From positions 1 to 64,000 of the forward strand of contig QVRM01001512.1 of assembly GCA_003439945.1 (NCBI GenBank): DNA of 64,000 bases, in the 5' to 3' direction. Below the pieces are notes generated by a model. The model was not told the DNA's origin. It made no database searches and saw only the letters and a program-made list of their open reading frames with translations. Position 1 is the stretch's first letter. Every line of letters starts with the position of its first letter. The position numbers were made by a program, and so were the translations under genes. This DNA comes from Dermanyssus gallinae. Taxonomy: Eukaryota > Arthropoda > Arachnida > Mesostigmata > Dermanyssidae. Below are positions 1 to 10,859 of this stretch, one piece after another.

Positions 1-1180
1 CGCGGGGGTTGGCCCTTTATTACAAGTCTAACTCGTAGCTCGAACATCGAACGAAACGACGTTTTGAGACCTAATGCCGTGACCTCATTTCCTCCTCGCC
101 ACCTAGGCTGAAAAGAGACAACCAGCATCGTTGGAAGAGCCATCTACTTAATAAGGTCGTACTCAGCTTGAATACGGAGTCCGCTTTCACCATTATTATC
201 CACCGCCTTGCAACCTCAACTCGGAGAATCTAGTTTGAAATAAAACACTAAAAAGCGTTCGGAACGAAGTGGTTTGCTAAATAACAGCAATTGTGAACAC
301 AATTCGGCGGTCTTTAAAGCGTACTTCGCGTCGAGAAAACGATTAACTACAATTTACGCTATGGTTGTTCCACTTTTCCCACATGCACAGACTCGTTGGA
401 GCTGGCGTGGTCAGTACCACTTGCAGCGATCCGTACAGAAGCCGCAGCTTAATTCCACCACCTTACAGGGAAATATCCTGTCTCCAGCGCACGTCGCTGC
501 TAGCTGGCCGACTAACGACTTTGTAACATTGCTGAGCGTCGCTGGGTAGTCATATACAACCGACCTGAGAGATTCGTTTAGTGTAGAAGTTCGCATTAGG
601 TAAATATAAGAACGTTTAATACCTCCTCTAAAATAAAATATTTTTTTATAAGAACATTGATTTGAAGCTTTTATTTTTCTTGTAACTAATTTCGCCAGAA
701 AAACAACCCCCTCCCTCCTCCGCCCAATTGATGCCGCGGTCGGAACGGGTGCTTTATTTGATGCTCCGTTTGATGATATTCCGTTACCATATATCAGTTA
801 AAACCGCCGAACTTGCACGACAGTCTGCAGGGGTTAAAGCAGAAGTCACACACTTCTGCTTTCTTTATGTACGAGTGCAGCTGGATTTGGCTTAACCTAT
901 TACCGTTCCAAGGAAATTAATAATTACTTTACCGACACTGTGATACTCCGTTGTATCGAGAGTCTAAATCAGGACAGTTAACTTTTCCTTCCTGCATCGG
1001 TGACCTAATGGCCAGAAATCTAAAAAAATGAACATTAGGGAAAAATAATGAACCAAAACCACCGAGGTCTTTAGTTTATTTTGCTTAGGAGTGTCATTTA
1101 TCAGCTACATACAGGCCAAAATCCGCTCATCGGTGGCGGCCTTTATTGTTTAAGTTTGGTTCAAAGTGAGGAAATCAAGG
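1..1180. other. No recognisable gene
   Basis: Mixed-composition sequence with only short, unrecognised open frames. There are no repeats or element ends I can identify. A T-rich run lies near 640-660. Confidence 0.5.
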
Positions 1181-1850
1181 TCCGCCTATTTATAAGGAGC
1201 CGGAAACGGAGCAGCAACCGAATATGCGCCAAGTTCTGTCGTAAAAAAACTAATTTATATGTTTTTCGACGGCCTTCGACGTTAATACCAGAAGAAAACG
1301 TTGAAATAGTTTGTAATGTCGCATTGAATAATCCCCGATAGTCAATAATTACTATCGGGGAGATAATTGAGAATTGAAGATAGCTTATAGAACAGTTGTA
1401 ACAACTTTGGCCGATAATTTATCTTTTAGAAGACTGGCACCGAAGTTCGTTTCAAAAATTTTGAATTTTCAGCAATGTCCAAACTGAACCTTTAGGCAGT
1501 ACCAGAACACCTGTATTGCTTCAGAGACTGTTTACAGAGACGAGTCATGGGCTTATGGTAACGACATCCAGACCGAAACCCCAATTCTCCTAGTGGTGCT
1601 TCCAAGAAGAGAGCAGATCGAAGAAATTCAGACAAAGCAGATCCAAAACAAATGTTCTTTTGAGTGCAGGTTACTTTTGAGTTCTTTTAATTACGGAGGG
1701 AACTTTTTGAGTTCTTTTGACTACAAGGAAATTCTTTTTCGAGAATGTCTGCCACCTAGTTCTGCAGTCAATAAGGACTACTTCCGCGAAATTTAAAGAA
1801 GATTGCGCGAGCACATCAAACATCTCTGGGCGAATAATTCGTGACGCACC
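1180..1850 (+). pseudogene. Decayed mariner transposase (lineage of the 26.8 kb element)
   Basis: A heavily mutated Tc1/mariner transposase on the plus strand. Read over several frames, 1265-1340 gives an R-R-P-S-T...P-E-E-N-V-E segment like the linker of mariner transposases (G-R-P-S-T-S-T...E-N). 1435-1470 gives A-P-K-F-V-S-K-I-L-N-F, 1535-1560 gives Y-R-D-E-S-W-A-Y-G (the first catalytic Asp region), and 1760-1830 gives S-A-V-N-K-D-Y-F-R-E-I then R-R-L-R-E-H. The order matches the intact transposase at 26832-27893. Stops and frameshifts are many, and the last catalytic Asp region is gone. I saw no terminal repeats, so the limits are approximate. Confidence 0.7.
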
Positions 1851-1859
1851 AGCGCAAAC

Positions 1860-2975
1860 TGATTCGTTACTGATTTCGAATATTTGAAATGATAATGAAA
1901 CTAATAATGCCAGTCTTTAAATGCAATGCAAGCCGTCTGACTTCGGCTTGTCATTCCCGTGAAGTTATTTAGTTTCTTAATCCAAGTTTTGTAGAAGTGT
2001 ATTATACTTTTGTGTCGGCAATTTGTTCTCTGGTTACAACGTTTGTACGCAGCCGAAGCTTTTTTGTGTGTATTTCGAGTGCTAAATTTCTGATAATTGA
2101 GTCAGCAAGTGGATTGAGGTCAATTGGTTCAGCTCCTCTGAGATATTGGCAGCATGCGTTTGCAAGAGGTTTACACGAAACATGGCCAGGCAATCATCTT
2201 GTTTCTAGCGAAGACGGGGAGCGACAGGTAAACACAAGTGTGTATGCAGTGCTGCTGGTTGACATCACTCGGCGTCAGAGAAGCCTTTTGCAGAGCCTGG
2301 AAGTCATGATGAGCTTACAGAGTTTTCAAACGACAACTTTGCGGTTACCTTTAAGTCCTTGGGCGAGTTTTAAAGAGTGACATCTACAGACTTTGTTGTC
2401 TTCTTGGACGCAAGACGTATTCCTCTAATACCGTATGACAATTTTGGACCATGACAACCGTTTAAACAACCGGTTCCACTACTGAACTTTCCAAACAATT
2501 TTCGGCAGGCTGTTGTTAAAGACAAAAATCCTCTCCAAAGCTAGTCGACATTTTTCGAGACGTTTCGGCATTTTCTCGCGCAAACAGTGGCAGCCTCGCA
2601 GAACTCGTTTAGCAGAACGTGCAGCTTTAGGATAACGCTGGAACTCTGGGTGTTTTTTACGAACACATTTTGCACGCGGCTTTCTAAGGAGCGGCAAAGT
2701 ATGTTCGTATGTTTGAGCTAGGACTGGCAGCCAACTCAGCTGGACGTGATCTTTTGCGAAGCAACTCTGTTTGCATGCTGATCTCGTCTGGCATCGTCGT
2801 CCCGCATCAGCTTCCTTCGCGCCTTCCTGCACGGGAAAGCTGATACGGGAATCGAGTGAGTTGCCCCCACTAACTCAATATATGCAGTACTAATAGCCAA
2901 ACGGCAAAGGCGCACACACTTAGGCGCAAATACGATTGACTGCGTGCATACAACGTATCTTGATGCTATCTTGCT
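1860..2975. other. Unassigned sequence
   Basis: Open frames of 117-135 codons lie here on both strands (for example 1997-2380 plus, 2479-2832 minus). None shows a domain or motif I recognise, and they overlap each other. I see no supported gene. Confidence 0.4.
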
Positions 2976-2978
2976 TGT

Positions 2979-2998
2979 GGGGGGGGGGGGGGGGGGGG
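2979..2998. repeat. Poly-G tract (20 G)
   Basis: An uninterrupted run of 20 G at the start of a GC-rich island. Such runs are unstable and often miscalled in length. Confidence 0.95.
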
Positions 2999-3860
2999 TT
3001 GCCACAACATTGCCAGCAGTAGCGGCAGCTTTTCCAAAGGAGGTGGGAGGGGCGCCTAGGAGGGGCGTTTGCATGAACCTGCGCCCTTCCATTAAGATCG
3101 AGTGGCATCGCCCTAACGTGATCTCTCGGTTGGCTCTCCGCACGGCCGCAAGGCACGAAGTCGCGGCCTGCGGCGTGCCCGGCTGCGGACAGTTGGCTGG
3201 CTTTATGGCCCTGGCCCCAGCGGCTCCGCCTATCGATCAATTGTATCGAGTATCGGGTAATACATGTGCGGCCACATCACATTCAAAGATGGATCGTAGA
3301 TAGACTAGGACGAGCCGGTTGCAACTGGCCACCGGCAGCAGAGGCGTCATTGGCGGTGTCGCCGCCGCCGCTGCTCTCCCCCGGGGCGGCATGGGGGGTG
3401 AACTGGGGTTACTACTAATTAATGCCACGATTATTGCTGCTACTACTACTACTACAACTGCTAATGCTACTACTAGTAAAAAAAACTATCACGCGTACTG
3501 TGCTATGGCCACTTCGAATTCTGCCGATCACGGCCCTCACGGTGGATGCTCGTCTCCTACAGGGTTGTTTAGCTGTAGCCCCGGGCCAGCCAGCCGTTGT
3601 GTGTCACTGAACGGTGTGCACGTATCGTATGGCGACGGCACCAGCAACTGGATGACGGCATATCGGAAACATAAATCGTGTAATCATCATGCGAACGTTG
3701 CACACACGCAATCTAGGTAGGAAAATATAGGAGCGACATAGTGCCGAAAATAGCGAGCAACCGAGACGAAGAGACCCGGACGGAGAGACCCCCCAACGGC
3801 CGAGGAACGAAGCAGGGCAGCGTGAGCCTCCCTCATCAGATGGCCGCAATGGCCTCAGGC
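2999..3860. other. GC-rich island
   Basis: Visibly richer in G+C and CpG than its surroundings, with long open frames on both strands that reflect composition. A short ACT-rich trinucleotide patch lies at 3435-3475. It could hold a promoter or first exon of a host gene, but I see no clear coding signature. Confidence 0.4.
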
Positions 3861-3999
3861 GACTGTGTTTGAGTGTTGCACTAATTTGGGGTCTCAGCTC
3901 TCTGGAGTCGCCGTTCGTCGTTCTCTCTATTCCTGCCAGCCTCTCCCTCCCTTCACCCTTGCTTGCGTTCGTTCTTCATAATCACCGCACCACCCCTAC

Positions 4000-4019
4000 A
4001 GAGAGAGAGAGAGAGAGAG
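4000..4019. repeat. (GA)n microsatellite
   Basis: A short AG dinucleotide tract, with further imperfect GA repeats to about 4055. Confidence 0.9.
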
Positions 4020-4270
4020 CTACAGGGTACGATGGAAAGAGAGTGAGAGAGAGAGAATTAGACATCCGTACCCCATCCTGTCGACAGTTCGCAAAGCTAG
4101 ATGCAAATTGCCAGATCTCGAGTTTATATCGACTGAACGTAAATGACTGGCGACCGTTTAGTCGATAGTAGCTCAGCTTACTGCCCGACGCACTTGATAG
4201 GCCTATCAGTAGACAGCTGTATACTATAGTATCTACAGTACTGTAGTATCAATATACATATTTGCATATA

Positions 4271-4273
<3 letters not shown>

Positions 4274-4306
<33 letters not shown>
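4274..4306. repeat. (TA)n array
   Basis: An uninterrupted TA dinucleotide tract preceded by imperfect TGCATA units. Confidence 0.95.
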
Positions 4307-4309
<3 letters not shown>

Positions 4310-4865
4310 CACCTATCTGCAGCAATGTGTTCGAAAAACGTGCCGACATATGGGTGTGACATGACAAACCGCCTAAACAGCTGCGCTCTTTATTTAGAAA
4401 ATGAAAGAGAATCGATTTTTTTAGAAATTTGATTGCCGGCAAGGCTTACAGGCCCTTGCGTCAAAGAGAGACAATGCTGTTTGTCAGATTGGATTGGAAC
4501 AGCGTGGCGTACTATGAGCGTGTGTAAAACAAAATTGTTAAAAAAACACAACTTTTAAACAACTCACCGAGAAAAGTACTACGAGCTGTTTGGCCGTCTG
4601 AAGCAGGCTGTTGCAGGAAAGTGCCCCGTACCTGTGCAATCGTAGCGGCGTGCAATGATTACGCTCGCCTGCATACATGTGCGCGACTTGCTACAAGTTG
4701 CTGAGTTTTTGCATGGGATGTTTCCACTCCATGAGGACGAAAACCTGAAACTTCTCGGGTATCAAAGCTAACCTTGATCACTTTTTGCCTCTAGAAACGA
4801 GAAATTTGGAAAGGGTATGCGTTTCTTATCTAGAATGCCTTAGACGAATGTTGCAAAAAGAGATG

Positions 4866-4870
4866 ATATA

Positions 4871-4904
<34 letters not shown>
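4866..4904. repeat. (TA)n array
   Basis: A TA tract with one G interruption near its start. Confidence 0.95.
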
Positions 4905-4908
<4 letters not shown>

Positions 4909-5364
4909 CCCGAACTGGTAATAAAAAACACCTACCGAGGTCTGGGTTTTGGATGACGAGGTTTGCGGCCCGAACAGGGACCTCGCAAAAGCGCAGCAGG
5001 ACAAGATCACCAAATATGACGTCGAGCTCCTAAGAACGGCGCTCTTCGACCCGCAAAAACCTCGCAGAGTCGGATCCCTCACTATCTCTATAAGCGGTGT
5101 ATGGGACTCTGAATCTGCGAGTACGCTCTTAGGGCTCGGCGTCACGAGGAGGAATCTTATGGATCTTATCGTTTAAACGTTGCAAGGAACCTTGAGGATA
5201 TACCGCACCGGGTCCATAAGAGCGGGGGCTACCATCAAGCAAGGACACGGACAGCTGATTCTCTGACCTCACGTGACACCTTGTTACCACCATTTTTTTT
5301 AAGGCGAGCACTGCCGAGTGTGCAAACCTATTGCAAATGATTAATAAATTATCACAATATTTTC

Positions 5365-5387
5365 TATATATATATATATATATATAT
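5365..5387. repeat. (TA)n array
   Basis: A TA tract directly upstream of the decayed mariner that begins near 5390, as often seen for mariners in this window. Confidence 0.95.
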
Positions 5388-5389
5388 CC

Positions 5390-6330
5390 TAAGATATGTA
5401 AAGTGTATGGCGGAGAGGCAGTAACAGGTACAGAACAGTTCAAAAGTGGTTCGTCCGATTTAGAAACGGCGATTTCGACGTTAACGACCGAGACCGACCC
5501 GAACGCCCTTTGACAGTGGACGCGGGAGTATTACAAAACAACGGTCAAACGAAACCGACACCTCCCGCTGCGAGAGATCGTGGCCATTGTCGACGTACCA
5601 TACACATTCGTTCAACGGCATCTCCATGTCGAGGAGATTTGTCAGCAAGTTGGATGTATGGAGGCCGCATGCGCTTAGCCAATTGCGGAAGCGTGTGCTA
5701 GAATGCAATAATCTCCTAAAAAAACACGAGGATCGCCCCTTTTCTCCCTGCTGAGAAGTCGATACTCTTATAAGGACGTTGTACTCAGAAGGGCGTGGTG
5801 GCTTAAAAAGGAAATGGGGCCCCAATGATCTGCCAAGCCCGGAGTCCCGGAAGTTTTTGGTGAGATGCAAAGGGGTGATCTATTGTGAACTGTCACAATC
5901 AAACGAAACGATCCATACGATAAACTGCTGTCAAAAACTGTACAATCTGAAGAGGAAAACTGGCCAGAATTGGAAAAAACAGACGAAATGTGACGTACGA
6001 GAAGGAAAGAACTTCTACCACGACAACGCAAGACCGCACGCATTTGCTTACCACCAAGCAGTGAATGGAATTTAAGTGAAATATTTTGTTACATCCTGAG
6101 TATGGTCCTGGCCTTACTTTACCAAATTACCATCTCTGTTTTGGTCCCTTCAAAATGTCCTTAATGGCATAGAATTTGATACTTTGGAAATTGTAAAAAG
6201 TATATAGACTATTAGTTTGGAAGCCAGGACGCCACCTTCTGAAGAAATGGAATCATGAGCTTGTCTGAACGCTGGGCTAACTCAGTTGAACAAAGTGGCA
6301 ACAAGGCAATACAGCATTCAATCGCAACGC
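5390..6330 (+). pseudogene. Decayed mariner transposase
   Basis: A broken mariner transposase. From 5405 the frames give V-Y-G-G-E-A-V (first helix-turn-helix), then V-Q-K-W-F-V-R-F-R-N-G-D-F-D-V (5430-5490), then L-R-E-I-V-A-I-V-D-V-P (second helix-turn-helix, near 5570-5600). Around 5860-5935 come C-K-G-V-I-Y-C-E-L, T-I-H-T-I and Y-N-L-K-R-K. At 6010-6040 comes F-Y-H-D-N-A-R-P-H (second catalytic Asp). A degenerate P-E-Y-G-P-G-L-T-L-P-N-Y-H-L stands where S-P-D-L-A-P-S-D-Y-H-L is expected, so the third catalytic Asp is lost. The lineage resembles the 49-50 kb element more than the 15.8 kb one. Frameshifts and stops occur throughout. Confidence 0.75.
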
Positions 6331-6334
6331 TCTC

Positions 6335-6690
6335 TTTAGGCTAAGTATTGTAGACGGCACAGCCCGAGTAAGACGGCACTCGGCACTCTTCAGTAACAAA
6401 AACAAGACATTATTCTTTATTCCATGGTGGTCGTTAAAGGACGCCGTGTACGGACGCCGAACTAGGCTGGGCCGAACGAGGTCGGGAGAAGTGAGTGACT
6501 GATGCGGGCTGCTCGATGCCGAGCCCGGGTAAACGAACTGAGCGCTTCCATTCCAACTGGGCAGACAATATTAGAAAAAAGGAAGGTGGTGCTGGTGGTG
6601 CTGGCCGCGGTGGTCGTCGTCGTTGTCGTCACAGCAAGTGAGTGCGTTTGCTCTATTGCAGAGGACATTAATAACAACCTTAGCCGTTCT
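6335..6690. other. Start of a GC-rich island
   Basis: Composition rises in GC from about 6440. A plus-strand frame (6502-6768) carries a hydrophobic Val-rich stretch encoded by GTC/GTG repeats. I regard it as a composition effect. Confidence 0.4.
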
Positions 6691-7341
6691 CTAGTGAGCA
6701 TAAGGCCTGTGCTTCTTTCTCTGGTGTGCCGACTGTTGACGGGTCTCGATGACACGTCTCACTGTTGATGCCACGCCTCGTACTCGGCTCAAGCCTCCTC
6801 GAAGAGCTACAGGCTTGACCGTCTGCCAACTGGATGAAGGTGTTCGGTGGTCGACGACGGCGACCGGGGACGATGACGAGGACGAGGACGACGACGACAG
6901 GTTCTGGTAGACGGGTGGCGGCAGCGGGGGCAGCGGGGGCAGCCGGGGCGTCGGTGGCGTCGGCGGCCGGGCCGGACCTTGGCCCGCCGACTTTCGGTAG
7001 TCGCGAAACAGCAGAACATAGCAGACAACCGCTCCGATGCTGGCCAGCGCCAGCACCCACGTCCACAGGCCGAGAACGTTGCGTCGTGTGAGCTTGCGGT
7101 TGTGCGTCGGGCCCTGGTCGTCGCGCAACGAGGTGATGTGACACCCGCCCGGCTGGTACAGGTGCTCGATGTACTTCTCGAGGCACGACGACGACGAAGA
7201 CGACTCGCCGCGGCCAGCAGCCTTGCTCGTGCCCGAATTGTCGTCGGCGCAGGCGTTACCGCCGCCGCCGGTCGGATGGTTCGCGTCGTGGTCGCGCGAA
7301 CGACGCTCCTTCGGACGCTTGCCGAGGCCAAACAACATCAA
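6691..7341 (-). CDS. Candidate first exon: single-span membrane protein, family unknown
   Basis: A 216-codon minus-strand frame in a GC-rich island, and the best host-gene candidate here. The product would start M-M-L-F-G-L-G-K. It has a charged, Ser-rich N-terminal region (runs of Ser at about 47-52), one strong hydrophobic span at about residues 88-112 flanked by basic residues (R-K-L-T-R-R before, R-D-Y-R-K after), then a Pro-rich stretch and a second Ser run. A plausible splice donor, ACA|GTGAGA on the minus strand, would end the exon at 6763, so the last codons may be intronic. The triplet-rich Ser runs also suit composition-driven open frames. I do not recognise the family and cannot see further exons. 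Confidence 0.35.
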   Translation of the reverse strand: MMLFGLGKRPKERRSRDHDANHPTGGGGNACADDNSGTSKAAGRGESSSSSSCLEKYIEHLYQPGGCHITSLRDDQGPTHNRKLTRRNVLGLWTWVLALASIGAVVCYVLLFRDYRKSAGQGPARPPTPPTPRLPPLPPLPPPVYQNLSSSSSSSSSSPVAVVDHRTPSSSWQTVKPVALRGGLSRVRGVASTVRRVIETRQQSAHQRKKHRPYAH

Positions 7342-7438
7342 TGCGCCGGAACGGTGAACTTACCACTCCGCAGCCCGGTGGAAGGCATCCGGCAGAAGAA
7401 GAGCGAAGCGGCCTGCTGGCATGCGACGTGCGACACAC

Positions 7439-7474
7439 ACACACAGACAAACACAGACACACACACAAACACAG
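7439..7474. repeat. (CA)n-like microsatellite
   Basis: Imperfect ACAC/ACAGAC repeats between the GC-rich island and the SINE cluster. Confidence 0.8.
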
Positions 7475-7559
7475 AGTTAATCAATCCGCCGAGCCGCGGC
7501 ACTTCGTCGTCTCATCGGATCAATCTTTGTCCACCGAAAGCAGCTGTACCAACAGACCC

Positions 7560-7752
7560 TTTCGGGGCGCTAACTCTCAGCCCAGATTTAATGTCCAATG
7601 AAGCAATGCTTCTCGCATTGCTTCATAGACCGACGACCCCCATAAATACAAATGTGCAAGGGGCAACGGTGGGGCTCAAACCCGCGCACCTGCTATGTGT
7701 CTCCTCCGGTCGCGAGGCAGATGCATGCACCCACCACGCTACCGGGCTCGAC
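7560..7752 (-). mobile_element. SINE family 1, copy a (tRNA-derived)
   Basis: A minus-strand copy of a short interspersed element. Its head, at the high-coordinate end, reads GAGCCCGGTAGCGTGGTGGG with an RNA polymerase III box A. Box B follows as GGGTTTGAGCCC. The body contains the family sequence GTATTTATGGGGG and ends near CTCTCAGCCC (plus-strand reading). Perfect 12-bp direct repeats ACCAACAGACCC at 7548-7559 and 7753-7764 flank it, which is a target-site duplication and shows insertion by retrotransposition. Part of the body holds a local inverted duplication around GAAGCAATG. Confidence 0.85.
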
Positions 7753-7788
7753 ACCAACAGACCCAGAGAAGCACAGACAGAGAGACAG

Positions 7789-8134
7789 GTCAAGCCCGGT
7801 GGCGTGGTGGTGGCTTAAGTCTGCGCCTCCTTCGATGTAATGCCAAAGTAATACCGAGCCTGGGGGGGTGGGGAGGAATCCGGGTTTAGTGGGTTTGCGA
7901 GTCTCACACTAGTCACGCAGGCTGTTAGTGGCGCATGTGCATCATGCATTCCCGAAACCTCCTAGAACAAAAAAAAGTCTGCGCCTCGCAACCGGAGGAG
8001 ACACATAGCAGTCGAGCGGGTTCAAGCCCCACCGTTGCACATTTGTATTTATGGGGGCCCGTCTATGAAGCAATGTGAAAAACAGTTTCGTGGACGTTGA
8101 ATCTTGGCTGAAGGTCAGCCTGAAAACGTTACTA
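7789..8134 (+). mobile_element. SINE family 1, copy b, interrupted by another retroposon
   Basis: A plus-strand copy beginning GTCAAGCCCGGTGGCG, split after GTCTGCGCCTC at 7829 and resuming at 7988 with GCAACCGGAGGAG. Box B (GGTTCAAGCCC) lies in the second part, followed by the family body (TTTGTATTTATGGGGG, GAAGCAATG, CTTGGCTGA). Direct repeats GACAGAGAGACAG at 7776-7788 and 8135-8147 look like the outer target duplication, though that sequence is simple. The interruption (7830-7974) is a separate retroposon with its own duplication. Confidence 0.85.
7830..7974 (+). mobile_element. Short retroposon (family 3) nested in a SINE
   Basis: A 145-bp unit ending in an A-rich tail (CAAAAAAAA), inserted in SINE copy b. 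The 13-bp sequence AAGTCTGCGCCTC is present on both sides (7817-7829 and 7975-7987) and belongs to the host SINE, so it is a true target-site duplication. Related sequence occurs at 48304-48415 and partly at 8484-8577. I see no clear pol III boxes. It could be a SINE or the 3' end of a LINE. Confidence 0.8.
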
Positions 8135-8483
8135 GACAGAGAGACAGACAGATAAACAGACCGATGACGCGATGCGACTATGCGGGCTATCAACATTGAC
8201 CTACGTGAAATCATCATTATCACGCCACCTCCCTTAAGAGTTCACCGCAACGAGTTCCCTTAAGAGGTCACGTCAACGAGTATGTACGACTGTTTGCTAT
8301 CTTATCTTGACTAACGCAGGCTTGAATTTTTGTTTCTGTGCGACGCATGTACAGCGGCGTTGTTATACAGGTATTCTGTCTGGAAGGCCCATCGCGCAGA
8401 GAGCGCCTGCATTTGCTGTTATTATGTTGTTAAGATACAACGACGTTCGTTGACGTATCGATAAAATATTTGGACCTTGATAT

Positions 8484-8577
8484 CTGTTTTAGTGGGCTTG
8501 CCAAGTTCCCCCGCACTAGTCATTGCTAACTGCTAGTAAAGCAGATGTATCACGCACGTCCGAGACCCTTAAAACAT
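8484..8577 (+). repeat. Fragment of retroposon family 3
   Basis: Shares TTTTAGTGGG, a CACTAGTCA core, a C-CGA-AC-C stretch and the following AAAACATGCG with the copies at 7830 and 48304. More diverged than either. Confidence 0.55.
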
Positions 8578-8579
8578 GC

Positions 8580-9030
8580 GTATATACTTATTCGATGTCA
8601 AAGCAAACGATTAAGGAAATCAGCATTCCAGAAGTCCCAAGGGTGTGGCTTGCACGAAACACTGTTTTCTTTGGCGGATGGTCAAATAAGCCTAAATATA
8701 TCAAAACCGCTTTAACACATTTGACGGGTGAGATATATACCCTGTCTCAGGACACTGCTAAACACATCTTCAAGACGCGCGGCGGATTGTCATCAATTAT
8801 TACTTGAATAACGGAGCATGTTATGTTATGTTACAGCCGCCTGATTTAGACGTCCGTGAAATCTGGTTGTCAAAACCTGTTTGAGAACATGGCAAAGTCT
8901 GGTACTCAATATTTTTAAAACACGCTTGTTTACAATTAGGTAGACACTGCTGGGCCAACGGATGCACTCAGGTTGGCGCAGTTTACGGATTGCTCTTCAG
9001 TCAACGACAGACGAATTATAGGTACGCAGG
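8580..9030. other. Unassigned sequence
   Basis: One plus-strand frame (8523-8807, 94 codons) overlaps the family-3 fragment and has no recognised motif. I see nothing else. Confidence 0.4.
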
Positions 9031-9032
9031 TA

Positions 9033-9036
<4 letters not shown>

Positions 9037-9067
<31 letters not shown>
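9037..9067. repeat. (TA)n array at a LINE 3' end
   Basis: A TA tract that follows, on the minus strand, the LINE 3' untranslated sequence ...AAATAAACCTG. It may be the element's microsatellite tail. Confidence 0.95.
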
Positions 9068-9070
<3 letters not shown>

Positions 9071-9653
9071 GTTTATTTCACCAGAAATTGGTAGATGCTA
9101 CCTAAAATTCATATCGGCTAATAACATCTTTCACTACTGCATGCATTGAAACAGCTTCTATTTCCTTGCATTGCAGTATGTGGTATCGGTCAATATTACA
9201 TGTGCCACAATGTTTACATACACAATCTTCAATTTCAAAGCAATACCCTTTTAGGCATATATATTGGTGGTAGCCATGCCAGGTAAGTCTGCAGAGTACC
9301 CGTCTGTTCACTTGCATTCCCTGCTTCTAACGGTCTGTGGTGAATGCAGGACCGTCAGTGAAATTCTCTATGGCAAAGCTCAAATTACGCTTTTCTCTGT
9401 ATGCGCGATATTGCTCTACGACGAGTGGGCTAAAAACGTATTTGTCCAAGATAAGATCTTCCACAAAGCTTCGCTCTTGGCATAGTTCCATCGCCAAGGT
9501 TGTCGATGCGTTACGCGGCAGGCCGAGCATATATTTCACAAAATTTGCTTTTATTTTGTCTATCTCCTTAATGTTGTCTAATGTTAAGTTTGGTGCAATG
9601 GCCCGAAGGCAGTAAGTTATAATCGGAGCTATTTTTATCTTAAAAAGGTTCAT
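9068..9653 (-). mobile_element. 3' end of a non-LTR retrotransposon (RT C-terminal region)
   Basis: Minus-strand pieces of the C-terminal part of a LINE polyprotein. 9653 down to 9327 reads M-N-L-F-K-I-K-I-A-P-I-I-T-Y, then K-I-K-A-N-F-V-K-Y-M-L-G-L-P, typical of the region after the RT palm. After a frame change, 9317 down to 9102 gives L-T-W-H-G-Y-H-Q-Y and a Cys/His cluster C-V-C-K-H-C-G-T-C...R-Y-H-I-L-Q-C, which is a putative zinc-binding end. The same C-x-C-x-x-C-G-x-C...R-Y arrangement occurs at 58300-58480, so both belong to one family. The copy is 5'-truncated and its 3' flank is (TA)n. Confidence 0.7.
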
Positions 9654-9659
9654 TACAGT

Positions 9660-10765
9660 CTTAAAGGTACTAAAACGAATTAGAATTAGCCTTATATTAT
9701 GGGTTCAAATTGACACTTGAGCCTAAAATAATAGAACTCGTATTGAGAAGTTAAAATTGACAAAATCACATAATGCATAGTTGGAAAGTGTTGACTTCCA
9801 CTCGTGTGCTTAGCAGACAATTTTCATAAGGCGACTAGTGCTCTCTTTCAGGTTACTTTGGATTAGCGGGTAGTCTTTATCACGTGTGAGTGCGTGTTGT
9901 GCTACGTTTGGAATGCTTGCATATAATCTCTTACTTGCTGCTGGAAAGAAAGCGATTCTACGTCGAAATTGAAGACGTGGGCTACGACAATTTCAGTTAG
10001 GCTGAGTTCTTGGAGAACGAAACCTGGCCTTCTTTCTTCCGTGGTCATCTGCGGCCTGTTGTGGAAATAAAAAGGTATCCAAAGGCATTACTGGCCTCCT
10101 ACCTAGCTTCATATTCCCGACACCCCGCCGTTGCTATAAACATACCATGCAGAACAAGCTGAGATGAATTTACCTCAATGTTTGATCAATTGTTAAGTCT
10201 GGTACCCGAAAAACGATACTTAACTACATCAAAAGTATGAATACAGATGTAGCAATTTTAACTAAGACATAACTTTCTAAATCATCGATTTGTCAGTGGA
10301 AATCAGGGGTGGAGGACTATTTCACGAATTTAGAAAGGGTCGTGACTCATTGGGCGGTGCAGTCGTAATTATATTTTGAAGTCTGAGCTCTGAGATTGAT
10401 GCAGCGAATTGTAAATCCGAATTCGTGGCGCGTTTTTCCGAATTTTTAGTAAGTGCACAGTTTAGCTTATTACAGCTTATTTCTTCATCTAGTACACATG
10501 ACGACATAAGAGCTAAAACTGACAGTTTTATACAAGAGCTATCATTCTAATGAAATGTGACCATACAGTTCTAATAACTTGTAGTGAGCCAGATAATAAC
10601 TAGGAGACGCTCAGCGTTACGATTCTCCGACGATATTAAAAAGAAGTCGTGCTCTCGAATTTCTGCGCCTAGTACGGGCTCCAATCGTATATTACAGAAG
10701 CAACACGAGTTAGCAGGCAGCGCGATTTGCTACTAGACATTGTTTTTTGCACCTAGAATTTAATT
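9660..10765. other. No recognisable gene
   Basis: AT-rich sequence with short frames only. No element ends seen. Confidence 0.5.
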
Positions 10766-10771
10766 TTTTTT

Positions 10772-10851
10772 AAGGAGGTTGTTTTTAATTCTAGACCATC
10801 CTCGGTCCCCTACGGGCTTGGCACTTAACCTGAGGTATTTCTTCAATGCAC
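10772..10851 (-). mobile_element. SINE family 2, 3' fragment
   Basis: On the minus strand it reads the family-2 tail: GGTGCATTGAAG-like sequence, GCCCGTAGGGG, then CTAGAATTAAAAACAACCTCC. It matches 13128-13230 and 58880-59002. The tRNA-like head is missing. Confidence 0.75.
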
Positions 10852-10859
10852 CTGCTTTT

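Noticed and set aside
2920..3303. Frames through the poly-G tract as Gly- or Pro-rich proteins
   Set aside because: They depend on the homopolymer length and show no other coding feature.
4725..4765. CCATGAGGACGAAAACC, resembling a hammerhead ribozyme core
   Set aside because: The conserved CUGANGA core is not present and the stems do not form. Probably chance.
6979..7818. A 279-codon plus frame opposite the candidate exon
   Set aside because: It crosses a (CA)n tract and a SINE with its target duplications, so it cannot be one conserved gene. It is open because of composition.
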